This document shows positions 13,501-25,425 of a stretch of 64,000 nucleotides of DNA, piece by piece. Origin of the DNA: Echeneis naucrates (taxonomy: Eukaryota; Chordata; Actinopteri; Carangiformes; Echeneidae); NCBI RefSeq assembly GCF_900963305.1, contig NC_042531.1, positions 1,797,872 to 1,861,871 on the forward strand. The letters are read 5' to 3'. Within the stretch, counting starts at the first letter, position 1. Each line of letters starts with the position of its first letter. The notes under the pieces are model-generated. The model had not been told where the DNA came from. It saw only the letters and a program-made list of their open reading frames with translations, and did no database searches. The translations under genes were made by a program, and so were the position numbers.

Positions 13501-14540
13501 GAGGTGTTTCATCAGGAGCTGGGAGATCTGCTGACGGAGGAGGTGCCACCATGGCTGGCCATGGATGTTAGCATTGCTAACACTGAGGTGGTCTCTCTAC
13601 TGGCCAGTCCAGTGAGGGAGGAACCAGGCGGGGCGGCAGAGATTGAGGAGCCTGCTGCTGTCTCCAGCGAATGTCAGTCTCCAGGTGCAGTATCAACAGT
13701 TGTTAGTCAGTTGTTGCACTAACTTGCATCAGATCAAATAAAAATCCTCATTACAGAATGACAGTGATGAGGAGAAACTTCCTATTTAGAGGCAGAAAGC
13801 TCAAGCTGCTGCTGTTTTGATGTCGGAGTCATCTCATAGTTCCTGCAGCTGTGTGTCTGAACATGAGCATGTTGAGTTTCGGACCATTTCAGGCGTCCCT
13901 ATGGAGATTTCACATTTCATACTCTGAAGGATTCATTGAAAAAAATGATCTAAAGCTCAATCCATAGTGAGAAAAATGTTTGATTGGAGCCACACGTTGG
14001 TCTCCATTTCTTTATAATAGTAGTTAAAGTATTAAATCTCAGATATGAGTGTATTTAAGCATATTTTCGTATGATCTGGGGACACTGACCCTCAAGTGCT
14101 GTTGTTTCCCATTTAATTTCTCATATTTGCTGTGAAAAACAACATCTTTGAACTTTTTTTGTGTGTGTGTGTGTTGAGTAGCAGCTTGGGTCTGACGTTT
14201 TGTGTGTTGCAGCAGGAAGAGTCTTAACATCACTGACCAACACCGTTACAACCCCAGACAGCGAAAGCAGAGGCCGGACCAGGAGACGCCACGGCGTCGT
14301 GAGTTACAAGGAGCCACGCATCAACAGGTGAGGACGCCGTTTGTCTACAGAGTCAGCACAGAAAACAGCTGCGATTAATGAATTCTGTTTATTTCCTTTT
14401 CCAACAGTAAAATAAGACGTGGAGATAAATTCACCGACAGCATGTTTCTGAGCTCTCCGGTCTTTAAAGGCAGCAAGAAGAAGAAGCAGAAGAAAACCGC
14501 AGCCAAGCCCAAATTGGACACCTCCCTTTTTATGGACTGA
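10576..14540 (+). CDS. sgo2: Shugoshin 2
   Basis: Protector of centromeric cohesin in meiosis and mitosis; it recruits PP2A through an N-terminal coiled coil. Eight coding exons: 10576-10660, 10806-10981, 11103-11177, 11353-11423, 11523-11635, 11756-13684, 14213-14327 and 14408-14540, giving 898 aa with all phases consistent. The N terminus ASKIKNKLLNSSSFFKISLK and NNRALALAL match the SGO2 coiled-coil region (about residues 20-110). The long exon (residues about 174-816) is low-complexity, Lys/Ser/Glu-rich and poorly conserved, as in the family. The C-terminal shugoshin box RTRRRHGVVSYKEP followed by KIRRGDKFTD binds phosphorylated H2A in known members. An in-frame ATG at 10594 is a possible alternative start; 10576 is the first in the exon. 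The acceptor at 14213 could also be 14216 (CAG repeated). SGO2 is preferred over SGO1 because of the SSSFFKISLK segment and the length. Confidence 0.93.
14161..14174. repeat. GT dinucleotide repeat
   Basis: Seven GT units in the last-but-one intron of sgo2. Confidence 0.85.
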
Positions 14541-15802
14541 TTATTATTATTCTTTTCTTCTCCTCATTTTTTACTCTGCTTTATTTTACTGCTTGCTTAA
14601 TTTTTGAAGCTTGATAAAGAGCCTTTTAAACCACTTAGCAGTATTTTGTAGTGTTGAGCAGACAGATGCTCTCACAAGAGTATATTCCGGTCTCCACTGT
14701 TGTGGTTGGCGATGCTCAGAGGCGGGTCATAAATGATTCAGTCCAGGTTGATCACCTGAGAAGCCCGATCCCCATCCACACTGTAAAAGGCTTGTGTTCA
14801 GCGGAAAGGTCATCACATTCATTCCCAAGTGAAGCATTGTAAGCTCCTTCTTTCGCTGTGCAGCATCAGTTTGTGTTTGTGACCGAGTGGTAAGTTCAGA
14901 TATTGTGTTGGAGATGTTACTGTTTGTTGTTTTTAGTACCATTAAAATATGTTGTCATTCAGAACAGACGGCTCCAGTTTTGAATTTGTTGCACTGGTGT
15001 GTAATTGCTGCTGTTTTTAAGGTTTCATTTCCTGTCCACAGAGCACCATGGGACAGCAGTATGGTTTTCCTCACTTATGACTTATTTTTGAAAATATCAG
15101 ACGCATGGCCACATTGGTCACTGGGAAAAAAACAAAAAAACAAAAAAACACTCAGTTCCTTCTCTTGCAGTAATTTCTGAACAGAGAGCTGACAGATGAA
15201 GAGGAGATGGAAAAACCAGAGGCCTGACCTGAAGTTTAAAATGACTATAGCTTTAAAGGCTTACACTTCCACGTCCGGGCAGATTCTGGCTGCTTATCCT
15301 TCGGCGCTGACAGACAGTGTTTGATGTGGAAGTGTGGAAATAACATTTCAACAGGTCGTGCCGTGTATGGATTTGGTTTGTGGAACACTTCGATAGTAGT
15401 TTCCAGGCTTCTGGCCCGGGAAACGCCTTGGTCCCATATGGTTCCACATCTGAGTAGATTCCAGCTGTTATCCTGCAGACTGAAGAGGACAAGATGTGGA
15501 CGTAGCATTTGACAGTCATGCCATATCTGAGCCCTGAGAAGTTCAGGCTGGATGAATGTTGGTACATCATGTAGCTGTTTTGGAGTTAAATATGATGTCA
15601 TTAAAAAGTTTTTGGGTTAGTGAGGAAGTTTAAAAAGTACACACTGTTTAATTAACCCCTTACTTGTTAGTTAATGTTTTCCAAGCTCGTCTTCATGCCA
15701 CCAGCTCAGCAGATGTTTTCACTCAGTCAGCTGTTGGAAGGGCTACAATCTTTTTCTGATGTCTTAGCAGGTTTCCTAAATACGAGGAGTTCACTCAGAA
15801 AA
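14541..15802. other. Intergenic, sgo2 to C2orf80
   Basis: Holds the sgo2 3' UTR (no canonical AATAAA close to the stop; ATTAAA at about 14940) and the upstream region of C2orf80. No further coding exon or recognised repeat was seen. Confidence 0.5.
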
Positions 15803-18564
15803 ATGGGGGCCAGGCAGCTGAAACGAGACGTCGAGGCCCTTATGTGAGTGTTGACAAAAAGTACAAATGAATCCTCTTAAAATGAAGTCCAATGAATCAT
15901 CTCTTTGCAATCTGAACAGTGGTGATTATGTTGGGCAAAAAATCAGAGAGAATTCGTTCGATCCGAAGGGGAAGGCGACATCAACGGTTCTGGACGAGCT
16001 GGTGAGGAACATCAGATGCAGCAGGTCAAAGCGACGCCACCTTTGTTTGTGAAAGTCTGAATTACACCTGATGAAGTGACCTTCATTTGTGTCACAGGCT
16101 CACTATGATCTTGCAATCAGCGTCGCTCTTTGGTGGTTGGACAAAGAAGAAGAAAAGGATGTGCTCGATATCATGTGAGCTTATTTTATTGAATCTTATA
16201 TATCTCAGAAACACTGAACTGTTAGTGGATTCATGTTTTAAGCACCAAATGCATCCAGATGAATTTGGCAGAAATGTGTATGAAGAATATTTTGCTCTCT
16301 GAGTGTAAATTTCCTGCAGCTTGTTTTTGGAACAGGCTGAACACTTGATACTGCTGTACAGTGTGGGAAGCAAGTGGGAATAAAAAATTTAGGAGGTTGA
16401 GCTGCACAGAGATATTGTTATATTTAGACAGAGGGAGGGATGAGCAAGCAGATATCTCCTGGGGGCCTCTGTGTCCAACAGAAATGAAAGTTTTAAAATT
16501 CTAATCTGATGTAAAACCAAAACAATTACCAACTGATTAGTCGTGTATTTTTATTTTTTACAGATTTATAATCTAATTTAGGGTAACATAAAACAATTTG
16601 AATTAATAAGGAATGTTTTCAATATAAAAGTTGTTTAAAGTGACTAAGGAAACTACTTTAGTGCTGCTTAGATAAAATAAGATGTTACTTAGGGGATTTA
16701 GTGATAAGCTAAAACAGATATTTTGAAATGTGCATTATTGTCTAATTTTAAAGCTGAAACTATAAAAAATACAGATTCAGTTCCCATCTTTTATTTATGT
16801 GTATATTGATTTATTATTTATTATACAATTAGCTCAATAAGTCCAACTGAGCCAGCATCACATCCATCTCTGCCCGTTTCTTCCTTGGACCAGGAAGATG
16901 GACCTGCAGCTTCAGGATGGTCCTCACACCGCCTGCCTTTGAAACTGGCTTCTTGTGTTCAGCCTTTTAACAGTGGAGTTTGATTTCTTCATCGATTTTG
17001 ACCCCTTTCCGTCTCTCTGTCTGCCCCAGCAGAGCGACATGCAGCTTAGGAGGGACCCGGTATCCAAATCGCTTAGAGCGGGAGGCCATGATCCTGTCCT
17101 CCTTTGCTGGGATTATTATGGTAAATCTTTATAAATGCATGAATTCAACTTTTATTGAAAACTGAAACCACATTAAGGTTAAACACTTTAAGATAATTTA
17201 TTCAGTTTAAAATAATTATTTTCCTTTCCCTCTATCCATTTATTCTTTTTTAAATATGTGTTTAGAGGAAGCAGAAGATACCTGCTGGTGGTTATTAACT
17301 TTTATTTCTTGTTTCTTCTTCGTATTATTCCAGAGCAACCTGCCGGTGGAGGAAATCTTGGCTCTGTACAGACTAAAACCAGCAGCTTCATACTCCAACC
17401 ACCAATCCAAGGTACGACCAGAGTCCTTTGGCTTTTCTGTCTCTAGCAGCATGAAGAGTAACTGTCCCGTGCTGTGTTTACTCCCAGGCCACGATTGTCT
17501 GCCCCTTCTCTCTGTCCTACCACCCGTTTGCCATGCTCAGCTCTTATAAAGCCGTGGATCACTCCAAGAAGCACAGTGAGTGTCGTCATAATAACTCTCA
17601 CTGTGCTTGGTTTGTGACTCTTTATATCTAAATCGTACCGACTGTAATATATTATTATGCAGCACTGCTTCATCATCATCATCATCATCATCATGTTTCT
17701 GATTAATACTTAAGTCTTTGAAATATTTGTTAAAAAATGTAAAATGTGTAATAAATGTAAATATAATGAAAATACTCCATGAGGCATCCTCTTTCTTCTA
17801 CTTATTGTTTTTACCATATCTGTGGCTCTGACGTGATTATTTTTTTTATTTGTTTATTCGTACGTGCTCATATGATATTTCTTATTGTGTCTTATTCTTT
17901 GATGATTTTCTTTGAGTCACTTATTTCCTCAATCACCATTTTATTTAATTAAATCTGTAAAATTTAGTTTATTGTTTTGGGGTTTTTTTTTCATGAGATT
18001 CACACCTCAGGTTGGGAGCTGCTGAGCTAACAGAAGTCTCACATGAAACCTCTTACAGATCAGAAGTTGAAAAGATGGCTGTCTCAGAGAGCGAAGGCCA
18101 GCGCTCCGGCCGGACGAGCCTCGGTCCGGTCTCCGTCCTCCTCCTCGTCTCGGTCCTCGCTCACTGTGAGTTCTCATGAAAACAGTCTGATTATCTCTGA
18201 CACATCTGCTGCCCCCCTGTGGAGCCACACACTCTCAGCTGTTTTCTTTCTTTATTGTTAGTTTAAATCTTTACACGTTATACGGCCTCAATACCAAACA
18301 ACAACAGCAGCCTGCTTTTTGAGTAAGTAAGTAATAAAAATATGAACAAGCTTTTGGAGAATTCTAACTTTTCCCTGTGACCTGAATTTGTTGGGCCTTT
18401 TTCATTTTGCTAAAAATGCCTGCAGGTCTTTATTATATTAGTGTCATCATTTTACCTGATGAAGTGCTGATGACAATGATTTGTCTGACTGTTAGGACAA
18501 CAGTGAGGCTGTGGAGGACAGAGCTGAGGACTACGAGGGTTCACAGGAGTCTCTGCAGGACTGA
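15803..18564 (+). CDS. C2orf80: C2orf80 (GONDA1) orthologue
   Basis: A small vertebrate protein of unknown biochemical function; human C2orf80 has the alias GONDA1 and sits between CRYGA and IDH1. Eight coding exons: 15803-15843, 15920-16001, 16098-16174, 17030-17120, 17334-17411, 17488-17575, 18059-18165 and 18496-18564, total 633 nt, 210 aa, all phases fit. Diagnostic matches to human, from memory: GDYVGQKIRENSFDPKGK (human GDYIGIRLRENEFDPKGR), AHYDLAISVALWWLD, YPNRLEREAMILSSFAGI, LPVEEI and LSYHPFAML. The C terminus (exons 7-8) is a Ser/Arg-rich then acidic tail without clear human counterpart. The exon 4 acceptor could be 17030 or 17033. No signal peptide or membrane segment is visible. 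A polyadenylation signal lies at 18747-18752. Neighbours match the mammalian context (next to gamma crystallins), which strengthens the call. Confidence 0.92.
17671..17694. repeat. CAT trinucleotide repeat
   Basis: Eight CAT units in a C2orf80 intron. Confidence 0.9.
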
Positions 18565-18941
18565 CGCCTCAGTTGGTTTTCATTATTCTGTGTTAATGAC
18601 TCTGTACGGCTGATTAATGCGACCTGGTATCTGACACCACTGTACTGTCACTTACACATAACCCTAACTCTCAGTCAGCACACGGTCAAACTCACCTCAC
18701 AGATAAAGGTCGTGTTGTTTTGTGATGACTTGATGATGGATTAGAGAATAAAACGGCTACATATCAATAAAGAGTGCACGGCAGGTCAGTAATTTGCCTG
18801 TTCGGACTTTTTGCTCTGATGATTCAGGGATTTTTGCTCTATGCCCAGGATCAAGACTTTTGGCAGCGATGCCAGTCCATTAAATCCCCGCTCTTTGAAA
18901 AAGCAGCTAAAGTGGGATCTGCTAAGCCTTTGATTGAGGTT

Positions 18942-18948
18942 TATATAG
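18942..18948 (+). promoter_or_regulatory. TATA box of Cg1
   Basis: TATATAG lies 70 bp before the Cg1 start codon and only about 170-190 bp beyond the C2orf80 polyadenylation signals (18747-18752 and about 18768). An upstream CTTTGAT is present; the Sox-like and Maf-like boxes of the minus-strand genes are not obvious here. Confidence 0.7.
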
Positions 18949-19017
18949 CGGGCTCTGGTCCTGCTTTGTGAGACCACCATTTCCCCCCTGGTGACCGGCT
19001 CCAGCACAGTTTGCAGA

Positions 19018-20110
19018 ATGAGTAGTAAGGTAAGGGAGTTGTTTCTCCTGTTTGTGATGCTGTAAATGTGAAGAACTTTCGTTTTAACATTTGCTGTGCT
19101 GGATGGACTGAGGATTAACACGTCTCAAGTTAAAATGACGGTAACCGGTTAAAATCCAAATGGCCTGAGAGCAGGTGACTGTTTATATGAACTGAAATGT
19201 ACAGAAACGCTCACTGATGCAGCTGAGATATATTTCACTTATCCCGGTTGGCTGAACTCGTTTTTGGTCCCTTCCTGTCCCTGCTGGTCCCAGATCATCT
19301 TTTACGAGGACAGGAACTACCAGGGCCGCTCCTATGAGTGCGACACCGACTGCCCCGACATGCATCCTCACTTCAGCCGCTGCAACTCCATCAAGGTGGA
19401 GAGCGGCTGCTGGGTCCTGTACGAGAAGCCCAACTACTCCGGCTACCAGTACGTCCTGACCCGGGGGGAGTACCCGGACTACCAGCGCTGGATGGGCTAC
19501 AACGACAGCATCCGCTCCTGCCGCACCTTCTCCTATGTGAGTTTCGTCGTTGCGTTTCCTGGGTGAAGCTGACAGCTGATGATGAAGAGGTTAACACGTG
19601 TAATTGTGTTTTATCTTGTGCTTTTGTGTGTTCTTATGGAATGAGGCTTCTGCTTCTACTGAATGATAAATAAGATTGATTTAAGTTATGAAATCCTTTT
19701 AAAATAGAATAAGATCTTTTATAAGAGTTCATGGATTTAGTGCAGAATAGGACGTGACCCCAGACGCCCAGCAGGGCCGTAGACCAAGGAGCCCCTCACC
19801 CTGACGTTGCCCCGATCCTGTTATTCCACTTCAGACCAGCGAGGGCCCCTACCGCATCCGCATCTACGAGAGGCCCAACTTCCAGGGCCAGATGATGGAG
19901 TTCAACGAGGACTGCGAGTCGGTGCAGGATCACTTCCGCAGCCGCGACATCTACTCCTGCAACGTCATGGACGGCTACTGGACCCTGTACGAGCACCCCA
20001 ACTACCGCGGGCGGCAGTACTTCATGAGGCCCGGAGAGTACCGCAAGTTCAGCGACTGGGGGGCCACCTGCGCCACCACCGGCTCCTTCCGCAGAATCAC
20101 CGATTTTTAA
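19018..20110 (+). CDS. Gamma crystallin Cg1 (mosaic: gamma-S/MX-like first domain, gamma-M-like second)
   Basis: Structural lens crystallin, 176 aa. Exons 19018-19029 (MSSK), 19294-19536 and 19835-20110. Motifs 1-2 read [20 protein letters not shown] and [20 protein letters not shown]; motifs 3-4 read [39 protein letters not shown] and end SFRRITDF. It retains four Trp (CWV, RWM, YWT, DWG) and has few Met, unlike the genes farther right. An 83-bp stretch of exon 2 (19441-19523) is almost identical to Cg17 exon 2, while exon 3 resembles gamma-M genes such as Cg5. Polyadenylation signals near 20285-20345. The four-residue leader MSSK replaces the usual MGK. I cannot assign an orthologue name. 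Confidence 0.95.
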
Positions 20111-20750
20111 TCTGGAATCTCACTTGATTTGGGTTTGATTTGAATTCACATTTCAGAAACACCCCAATTTTTTGGTTTTCCTCCTCTAAAAGTTGATATA
20201 ATTGTGGAAGCTGACATGAGGTGGGATGTTTGATTCGGCTGAGCCAAAGACAACGAACCAGCATATCAACATGATATTGTTGTAAATAAACCAAATAATA
20301 AACCAAATCTATTGTAAACATCTTTTTTCTGTGCTTGTGAATAAATATCTTGGTATTTGCTAATTCATAAAAAGGTTATTACAATTCTTTTGATTTTTTT
20401 TTTACTTCCTCTGGATGCAGGAGCAAAGCTGAATGGTACAACACAGGAGTCACTTTAATAACTCAGAATTAGAATTCAGTTTTTGTTTGTTTTTTTGAAA
20501 GGCAGAATTCAGGAGATTCATATTCTGGGACATTAAACCCATCAGTAGTGATAATAGGGTTAAAATGAACATCAGATAGAGCAGGTGTATTAATAGCTTC
20601 TTATAGACGGTGTGAATGAACTGAATTGTTCCAGCGCCCGGCGGTGCTGTGGCTGTTGCTGGAAACTGGATGGACAAACAGGAGTAGGAAGACTCCTGTA
20701 GAGTCTCTGCTGACTGCATGCCTCATTAGAATAACAACACCGGCCTGATG

Positions 20751-20759
20751 TATATAAAG
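20751..20759 (+). promoter_or_regulatory. Cg2 promoter: TATA plus upstream Maf/Sox-like sites
   Basis: TATATAAAG at 20751-20759, 58 bp before the ATG. Upstream are TGCTGACT (20708-20715, a Maf half-site) and GAATAACAACAC (20729-20740), close to a motif shared by Cg5, Cg6 and Cg15. Confidence 0.65.
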
Positions 20760-20816
20760 ATCAACCTGCAGCTTTAACACACAGCCAGGGGGGTTCGACC
20801 AGCGGCCACTTTCAAA

Positions 20817-22129
20817 ATGGGAAAGGTTTGTGTCCAGTTGTGTGTATTATGAGCTAAGACAATGTCTAACTGGGGGGGATTTTTGTGGGTCATTGTGTTT
20901 GAGAAAGAAAAAAAAAAACAACCAAAAAGAGCAGAACGTGACAGGCCGCCTTCTCCTGCTCCGTCAGATCATCTTCTACGAGGACAGGAACTTTGGAGGC
21001 CGCCACTACGAGTGCATGAGCGACTGCGCCGACCTGCACTCCATGTTTGACCGCTGCCGCTCCATCCGGGTGGAGAGTGGCATGTTCATGATCTACGACC
21101 GGCCCGGATACACGGGGAACCAGTACTTCATGAGGAGGGGGGAGTACTCAGACTACCTGGGCATGACCGGGATGAACGACTGTGTCCGGTCCTGTCGCAT
21201 GATCCCGGCGGTAAGGCCTTCGATGACGATCCAAATGACGTCATCACCGGATAGTCACACAACCGATTGTGCTCTGAAAGGTGTCACTTTAAGCAACATA
21301 CAGACATGTAATATAATTCATATTAATATTAACATTTTTATCTGCTTACAGCCACATGAGAGGCCGTTATAGACCATTTATACCCGTTTATATCAAAGAT
21401 AAGATAAAAAGGGCGACTTGGAATAAAATGAAACCAAAGTAGGAAACGTAAGAAATTTCAGGGGTCTTTAGTTTGTGGTCAGACACATAAAACAAAAACA
21501 ATCAGAGATGGTAAAGATTTCATCAGAGGCACGAACGTTCACCCACACTGATACTACTATTTACTAAATTTTACCTTGTGGGCTTTAAAACGTACCCATT
21601 TAGTTAAAAAAAAAAAAAAAAGAAAAACAGCATGAGAACGTCTTATAAAGTGTTAAGCAGCTTAGCTTAGCCTGGCACCAGTCCAAAGCTAATGGAAGGG
21701 CACGTTGTGGCTTGTTTATTTCATTTGTTAACGTACCTTCAGACAGAGTCAGACTTGTCCTTCCATGCTTCCTGACTTTGGGTAAAGCTAAACTAGCTAG
21801 CTGTGTGCAGTTCATGGAAACGACTGTTTTAAGATGTCAGCACCTTCCCTTCGCAGCACAGCGGCACCTTCAGGATGAAACTGTACGAGCACTTCGACAT
21901 GAGAGGTGAGATGATGGAGCTGACGGACGACTGCCCCAACCTCATGGACCGCTTCCGCATGTCCAACTTCAACTCCTGCAACGTGATGGACGGTCACTGG
22001 CTGCTGTACGAGCAGCCCCACTACAGGGGGCGCCACTACTACCTGAGGCCCGGCCAGTACCGGAGCTTCAGTGAGTGGAGCGGCAACAGCTCCAAGATCA
22101 GCTCCATCAGGCGCCTCATGGACCTCTGA
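20817..22129 (+). CDS. Gamma-M crystallin Cg2 (M3-like)
   Basis: Lens crystallin, 174 aa. Exons 20817-20825 (MGK), 20968-21210 and 21857-22129. First domain contains [18 protein letters not shown] and [12 protein letters not shown] with no Trp; second domain contains [19 protein letters not shown] and [20 protein letters not shown] and ends RRLMDL. It recalls zebrafish crygm3 from memory (SGMFM and MNDCIRSC are shared), so M3-like is a working name. Intron 2 is 646 nt, long for this cluster. Polyadenylation signal at 22185-22190. Confidence 0.95.
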
Positions 22130-22199
22130 AGACGGAAGAACGGTCCTCGTCAAATGTCTTCTGTTTGCCTTGTTTCACACGCTGAATAAAATGGCGTCA

Positions 22200-23186
22200 G
22201 TGCTCAAGTGTATTCAGTTTTGTTCTTGCTCTCTGCGGCTGGAGGGCATGCTTCCCCCGGAGGAGGTAACGGGGTCCTGGGCCGACATCCTGACCTTAAT
22301 CCGAGGACTGAATAAAATACTGGAGGCACTGAGAGTCGAGCGTTATCTATTGAAGAGCTGAAGGAGTCTGTCTGTTGTTTTTATCCACAGTTGATCGACA
22401 CATCGAATAAATGAAACGGTTCAAAGAGTGAAACTAAGAGAAGTTTAGAGTTTAGTCCCTTTTCTGGTGCTTTTGGCCGCATTCCATGATCCTGCTGGAG
22501 CCTCACATTCACAGCTGTTGCCTTAAAAATGAGTTTTTGAATTGCTCAAAAACCAAAAACAGGAAATGTTCACTGAAAACACAAAACTTTCCATCTGCTA
22601 ATGAAGATTATGTGAAATGACTGAAAGCACCTCAACATTGACAAACAGGCTCACAAAGTACGACTATCAAACATTTGGCAAATAAAAAGAGACTGAAACA
22701 ATCAGATTTATTTAGATCACCACCAGAGGGCGGTGATGAAAACAAAAGGTATGAAATGTTGATAAAAAAGACTCAAAAGTATCAGTGAGTGTCATTAGAG
22801 TAGACGGTTTATCATTAATGATATCATAGCTTCAAATACAGAATTATTTGTGAGCACTCATACACCATCCTGGATCAAGAATATGAAATTTTACAAGACA
22901 TGACAGTAAAAACAAAAATTTTATTCGAACTAACGATAATAAATGTGACATCAGATTGCTGAAATTTAAAACACAACTTGGAAATGATGTTAAAAACTAT
23001 TTAAAGAGGCTAAAGTTGAACTAAAAACCAAAAAATAAAAGCCCAACTTTTGAGCTAACACACCACAAAACAAACAAAACGAAACCAGCCGGCCAACACT
23101 TCAGGACAACACGGCGGTACAAACGCTGAAGATTCCTGTCCATTACAATATGAATGACACGTGCAGAGTCTGCATTTCACATTCAC
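22200..23186. other. Intergenic, Cg2 to Cg3
   Basis: AT-rich sequence with several AATAAA motifs after Cg2 (22185, about 22312 and 22407). No coding exon, RNA gene or recognised element was seen. Confidence 0.5.
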
Positions 23187-23193
23187 TATAAAT
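23187..23193 (+). promoter_or_regulatory. TATA box of Cg3
   Basis: TATAAAT, 59 bp before the ATG. An ATTACAATATGAATGAC stretch lies about 40 bp upstream and may correspond to the Sox-like box of neighbours; no Maf-like box is clear. Confidence 0.6.
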
Positions 23194-23251
23194 GTGACAG
23201 GTGGGAGTCTTCAGAGAGCTGGACGGACCACACAGCAGCAAACCGGCCGAC

Positions 23252-24744
23252 ATGGGGAAGGTAAACACCAGCTCTGCCTTTTCTTCTTTCCTCAGATCAA
23301 ACAAAGAGAAAGTGGATTTCACTGACTGATTGCTGTGTGTTTATTTGTAATGGACCATTTTTACAGCATAAAAAAAAATCGGTTCTTGTTATGATTCCCA
23401 CGTCTAGATTATCTTCTACGAGGACAAGAACTTCTCTGGCCGTTACCTGGAGTGCAGCGGCGACTGCTCGGACCTGATGTGCCTCCTCAGACGCTGCAGC
23501 TCCATCAGGGTGGACAGTGGCTGCTTCATGGTCTACGAGAAGCCCAACTACACGGGGAACCAGTACTACCTGAGGACGGGGGAGTACCCCGACTTCCAAC
23601 ACTGGATGGGCGTCAACGACTCCATCAGCTCCTGTCGCCTCATCTCCTCGGTGAGCCGCCTCTGTCCACATGCTGGTGTCTTCTTCTGGTTCCGCGGTCC
23701 AAGTCTGGCCCACAGTTGTCCGATGTCGCCTCCACATCCGGACCGACTCTGCTGCAAAATAGGCACATCTTCCAAATCTAGAAGTACTGGGTGAACTTGG
23801 GCTGTGGAACCAAAGACAAGATTTAAGCCCAGATACATTAGTTGGGTAGTTTAGAAAGACAACGTTTCCCTCATTGGTTAGAAAATGTTATAAAAAAACA
23901 TCCAAAGTAAACATAAATGTTTGTGTTTCTTACACAACACTGATTTCAGATAAATGTTAACACGGTAAAGCTAAACTTCACATTTTCAGATGCTGGAGTC
24001 CACTTGAAGTTGATGGGAAAGTCCTACATTTTTGCAGGTATATGCGTATTTAAAAAAAACAGTGTTGACCTGGTGGTTCATCCTGAAGGGAACATGAAGC
24101 TATGTACCAAGGAACATGGCAACACATTCAACAAAACAACAACGTCATGACGGTGCTTTAGGTAAAGTCAGCAGGACATCAGGATTCGTTTAGAAACCGT
24201 GAACGGTTCTACCAGATGTTTGTCCACAGCGGTCAAACCGACGCGATGTGGCTAAGAATATAAAGACTTGGACATCTGTCTGAAACTGGTTTACTTCACT
24301 CTGTCTTCTCTCTCTGATCTTTTCAAGGGTGCAAATAATTTTGTTTAAATTGCACTGTTCTTATATGAATTCTTACATGAATTTATTAATAAAAGATCAT
24401 CCAATCTTATTTTACGTAAAAAGGTCAGGTTGAGTGATTGGTTTATTAAATGACCTCCCCTTCCAATCCAGGGCCCCGGCTCCTTCAACATGCGCCTGTA
24501 CGAGCGAATTGAGTTCGGAGGCCAGATGATGGACCTGGTGGACGACTGCCCCAGCGTCATGGACCGCTTCCACATCAACGACATCTTCTCCTGCAACGTC
24601 ACCAACGGCAACTGGCTCTTCTACGAGCACCCCAACTACCGGGGCCGGATGTACCTGATCAGGCCCGGGGAGTACAAGAGGTTCAGCGAGTGGGGCGGTA
24701 GAAGCGCCAGGGTCGGCTCCATCAGACGCATCATGGACTACTGA
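23252..24744 (+). CDS. Gamma-M crystallin Cg3
   Basis: Lens crystallin, 174 aa. Exons 23252-23260 (MGK), 23408-23650 and 24472-24744. First domain: [20 protein letters not shown], then [19 protein letters not shown]; second: [39 protein letters not shown], ending RRIMDY. Three Trp remain (HWM, NWL, EWG). It is the least Met-rich of the gamma-M-like genes on this strand and has VTNGN where most genes read VMDGH. Intron 2 is 821 nt, the longest intron in the cluster. Polyadenylation signal at 24974-24979. Confidence 0.95.
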
Positions 24745-25360
24745 GTGGTGTAGCAGGATTCAACAGGGGGAAGGGAGATCTTAAAAGATCTCATGACGCT
24801 GATACAAGACTACAGGAAGGTCCGAATCCTGGACCTGAGTCCCTGTGACTCGACTGAGACAACGACTGTGCAGGCCTTAAAGCCTTTGGGGAAGGACTGA
24901 CATTTGGATGGACTCACACACGCTAACAAAATACACATTTTGGACCTGTTCTTCATCAAACACTCAGCATCGTAATAAAGCTGTTGCAAAACGGAGTCTT
25001 CATAGTCTGTTGAGTCACAGAGGACCCGTCAGATCTGATCTCTGACGATACATTATTATTCTACCTTGTTCATGTTGACTCTTCCAGATTGTTGTAAAAT
25101 ATTCAGTAAACTGATTCTTGTTAAATATCAGTTTAATCCTGCTGATGCTGTGCAGTTGGCCTTTTGTATGGTGGCACTTTCGGGAGGAAAGAACAATAAC
25201 CCATCACACACCAAGAGTCATCTATACATAAAGAGACACAGATACACAAACGCCTCCAGCCCACCCCACCCCGATCCATCATCACTGTGTGGGTTGTATT
25301 TGAATGACAATACTTTATGCTGTGCAATCAAACAGCTGCCTCTTCTTTCTTTCTTTTTTT

Positions 25361-25368
25361 TATAAAGC
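25361..25368 (+). promoter_or_regulatory. Cg4 promoter
   Basis: TATAAAGC follows a pyrimidine tract. TTTGAATGACAA at 25299-25310 differs by one base from the 12-mer TTTGAATAACAA found before Cg5, Cg6 and Cg15, but here it is 50 bp from the TATA box rather than 22-25 bp. Confidence 0.6.
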
Positions 25369-25425
25369 ACGGTAGCTTGGCTGATGGACAGCACTGACCG
25401 GTCACACAGTCTGATGCCAGCAGCC

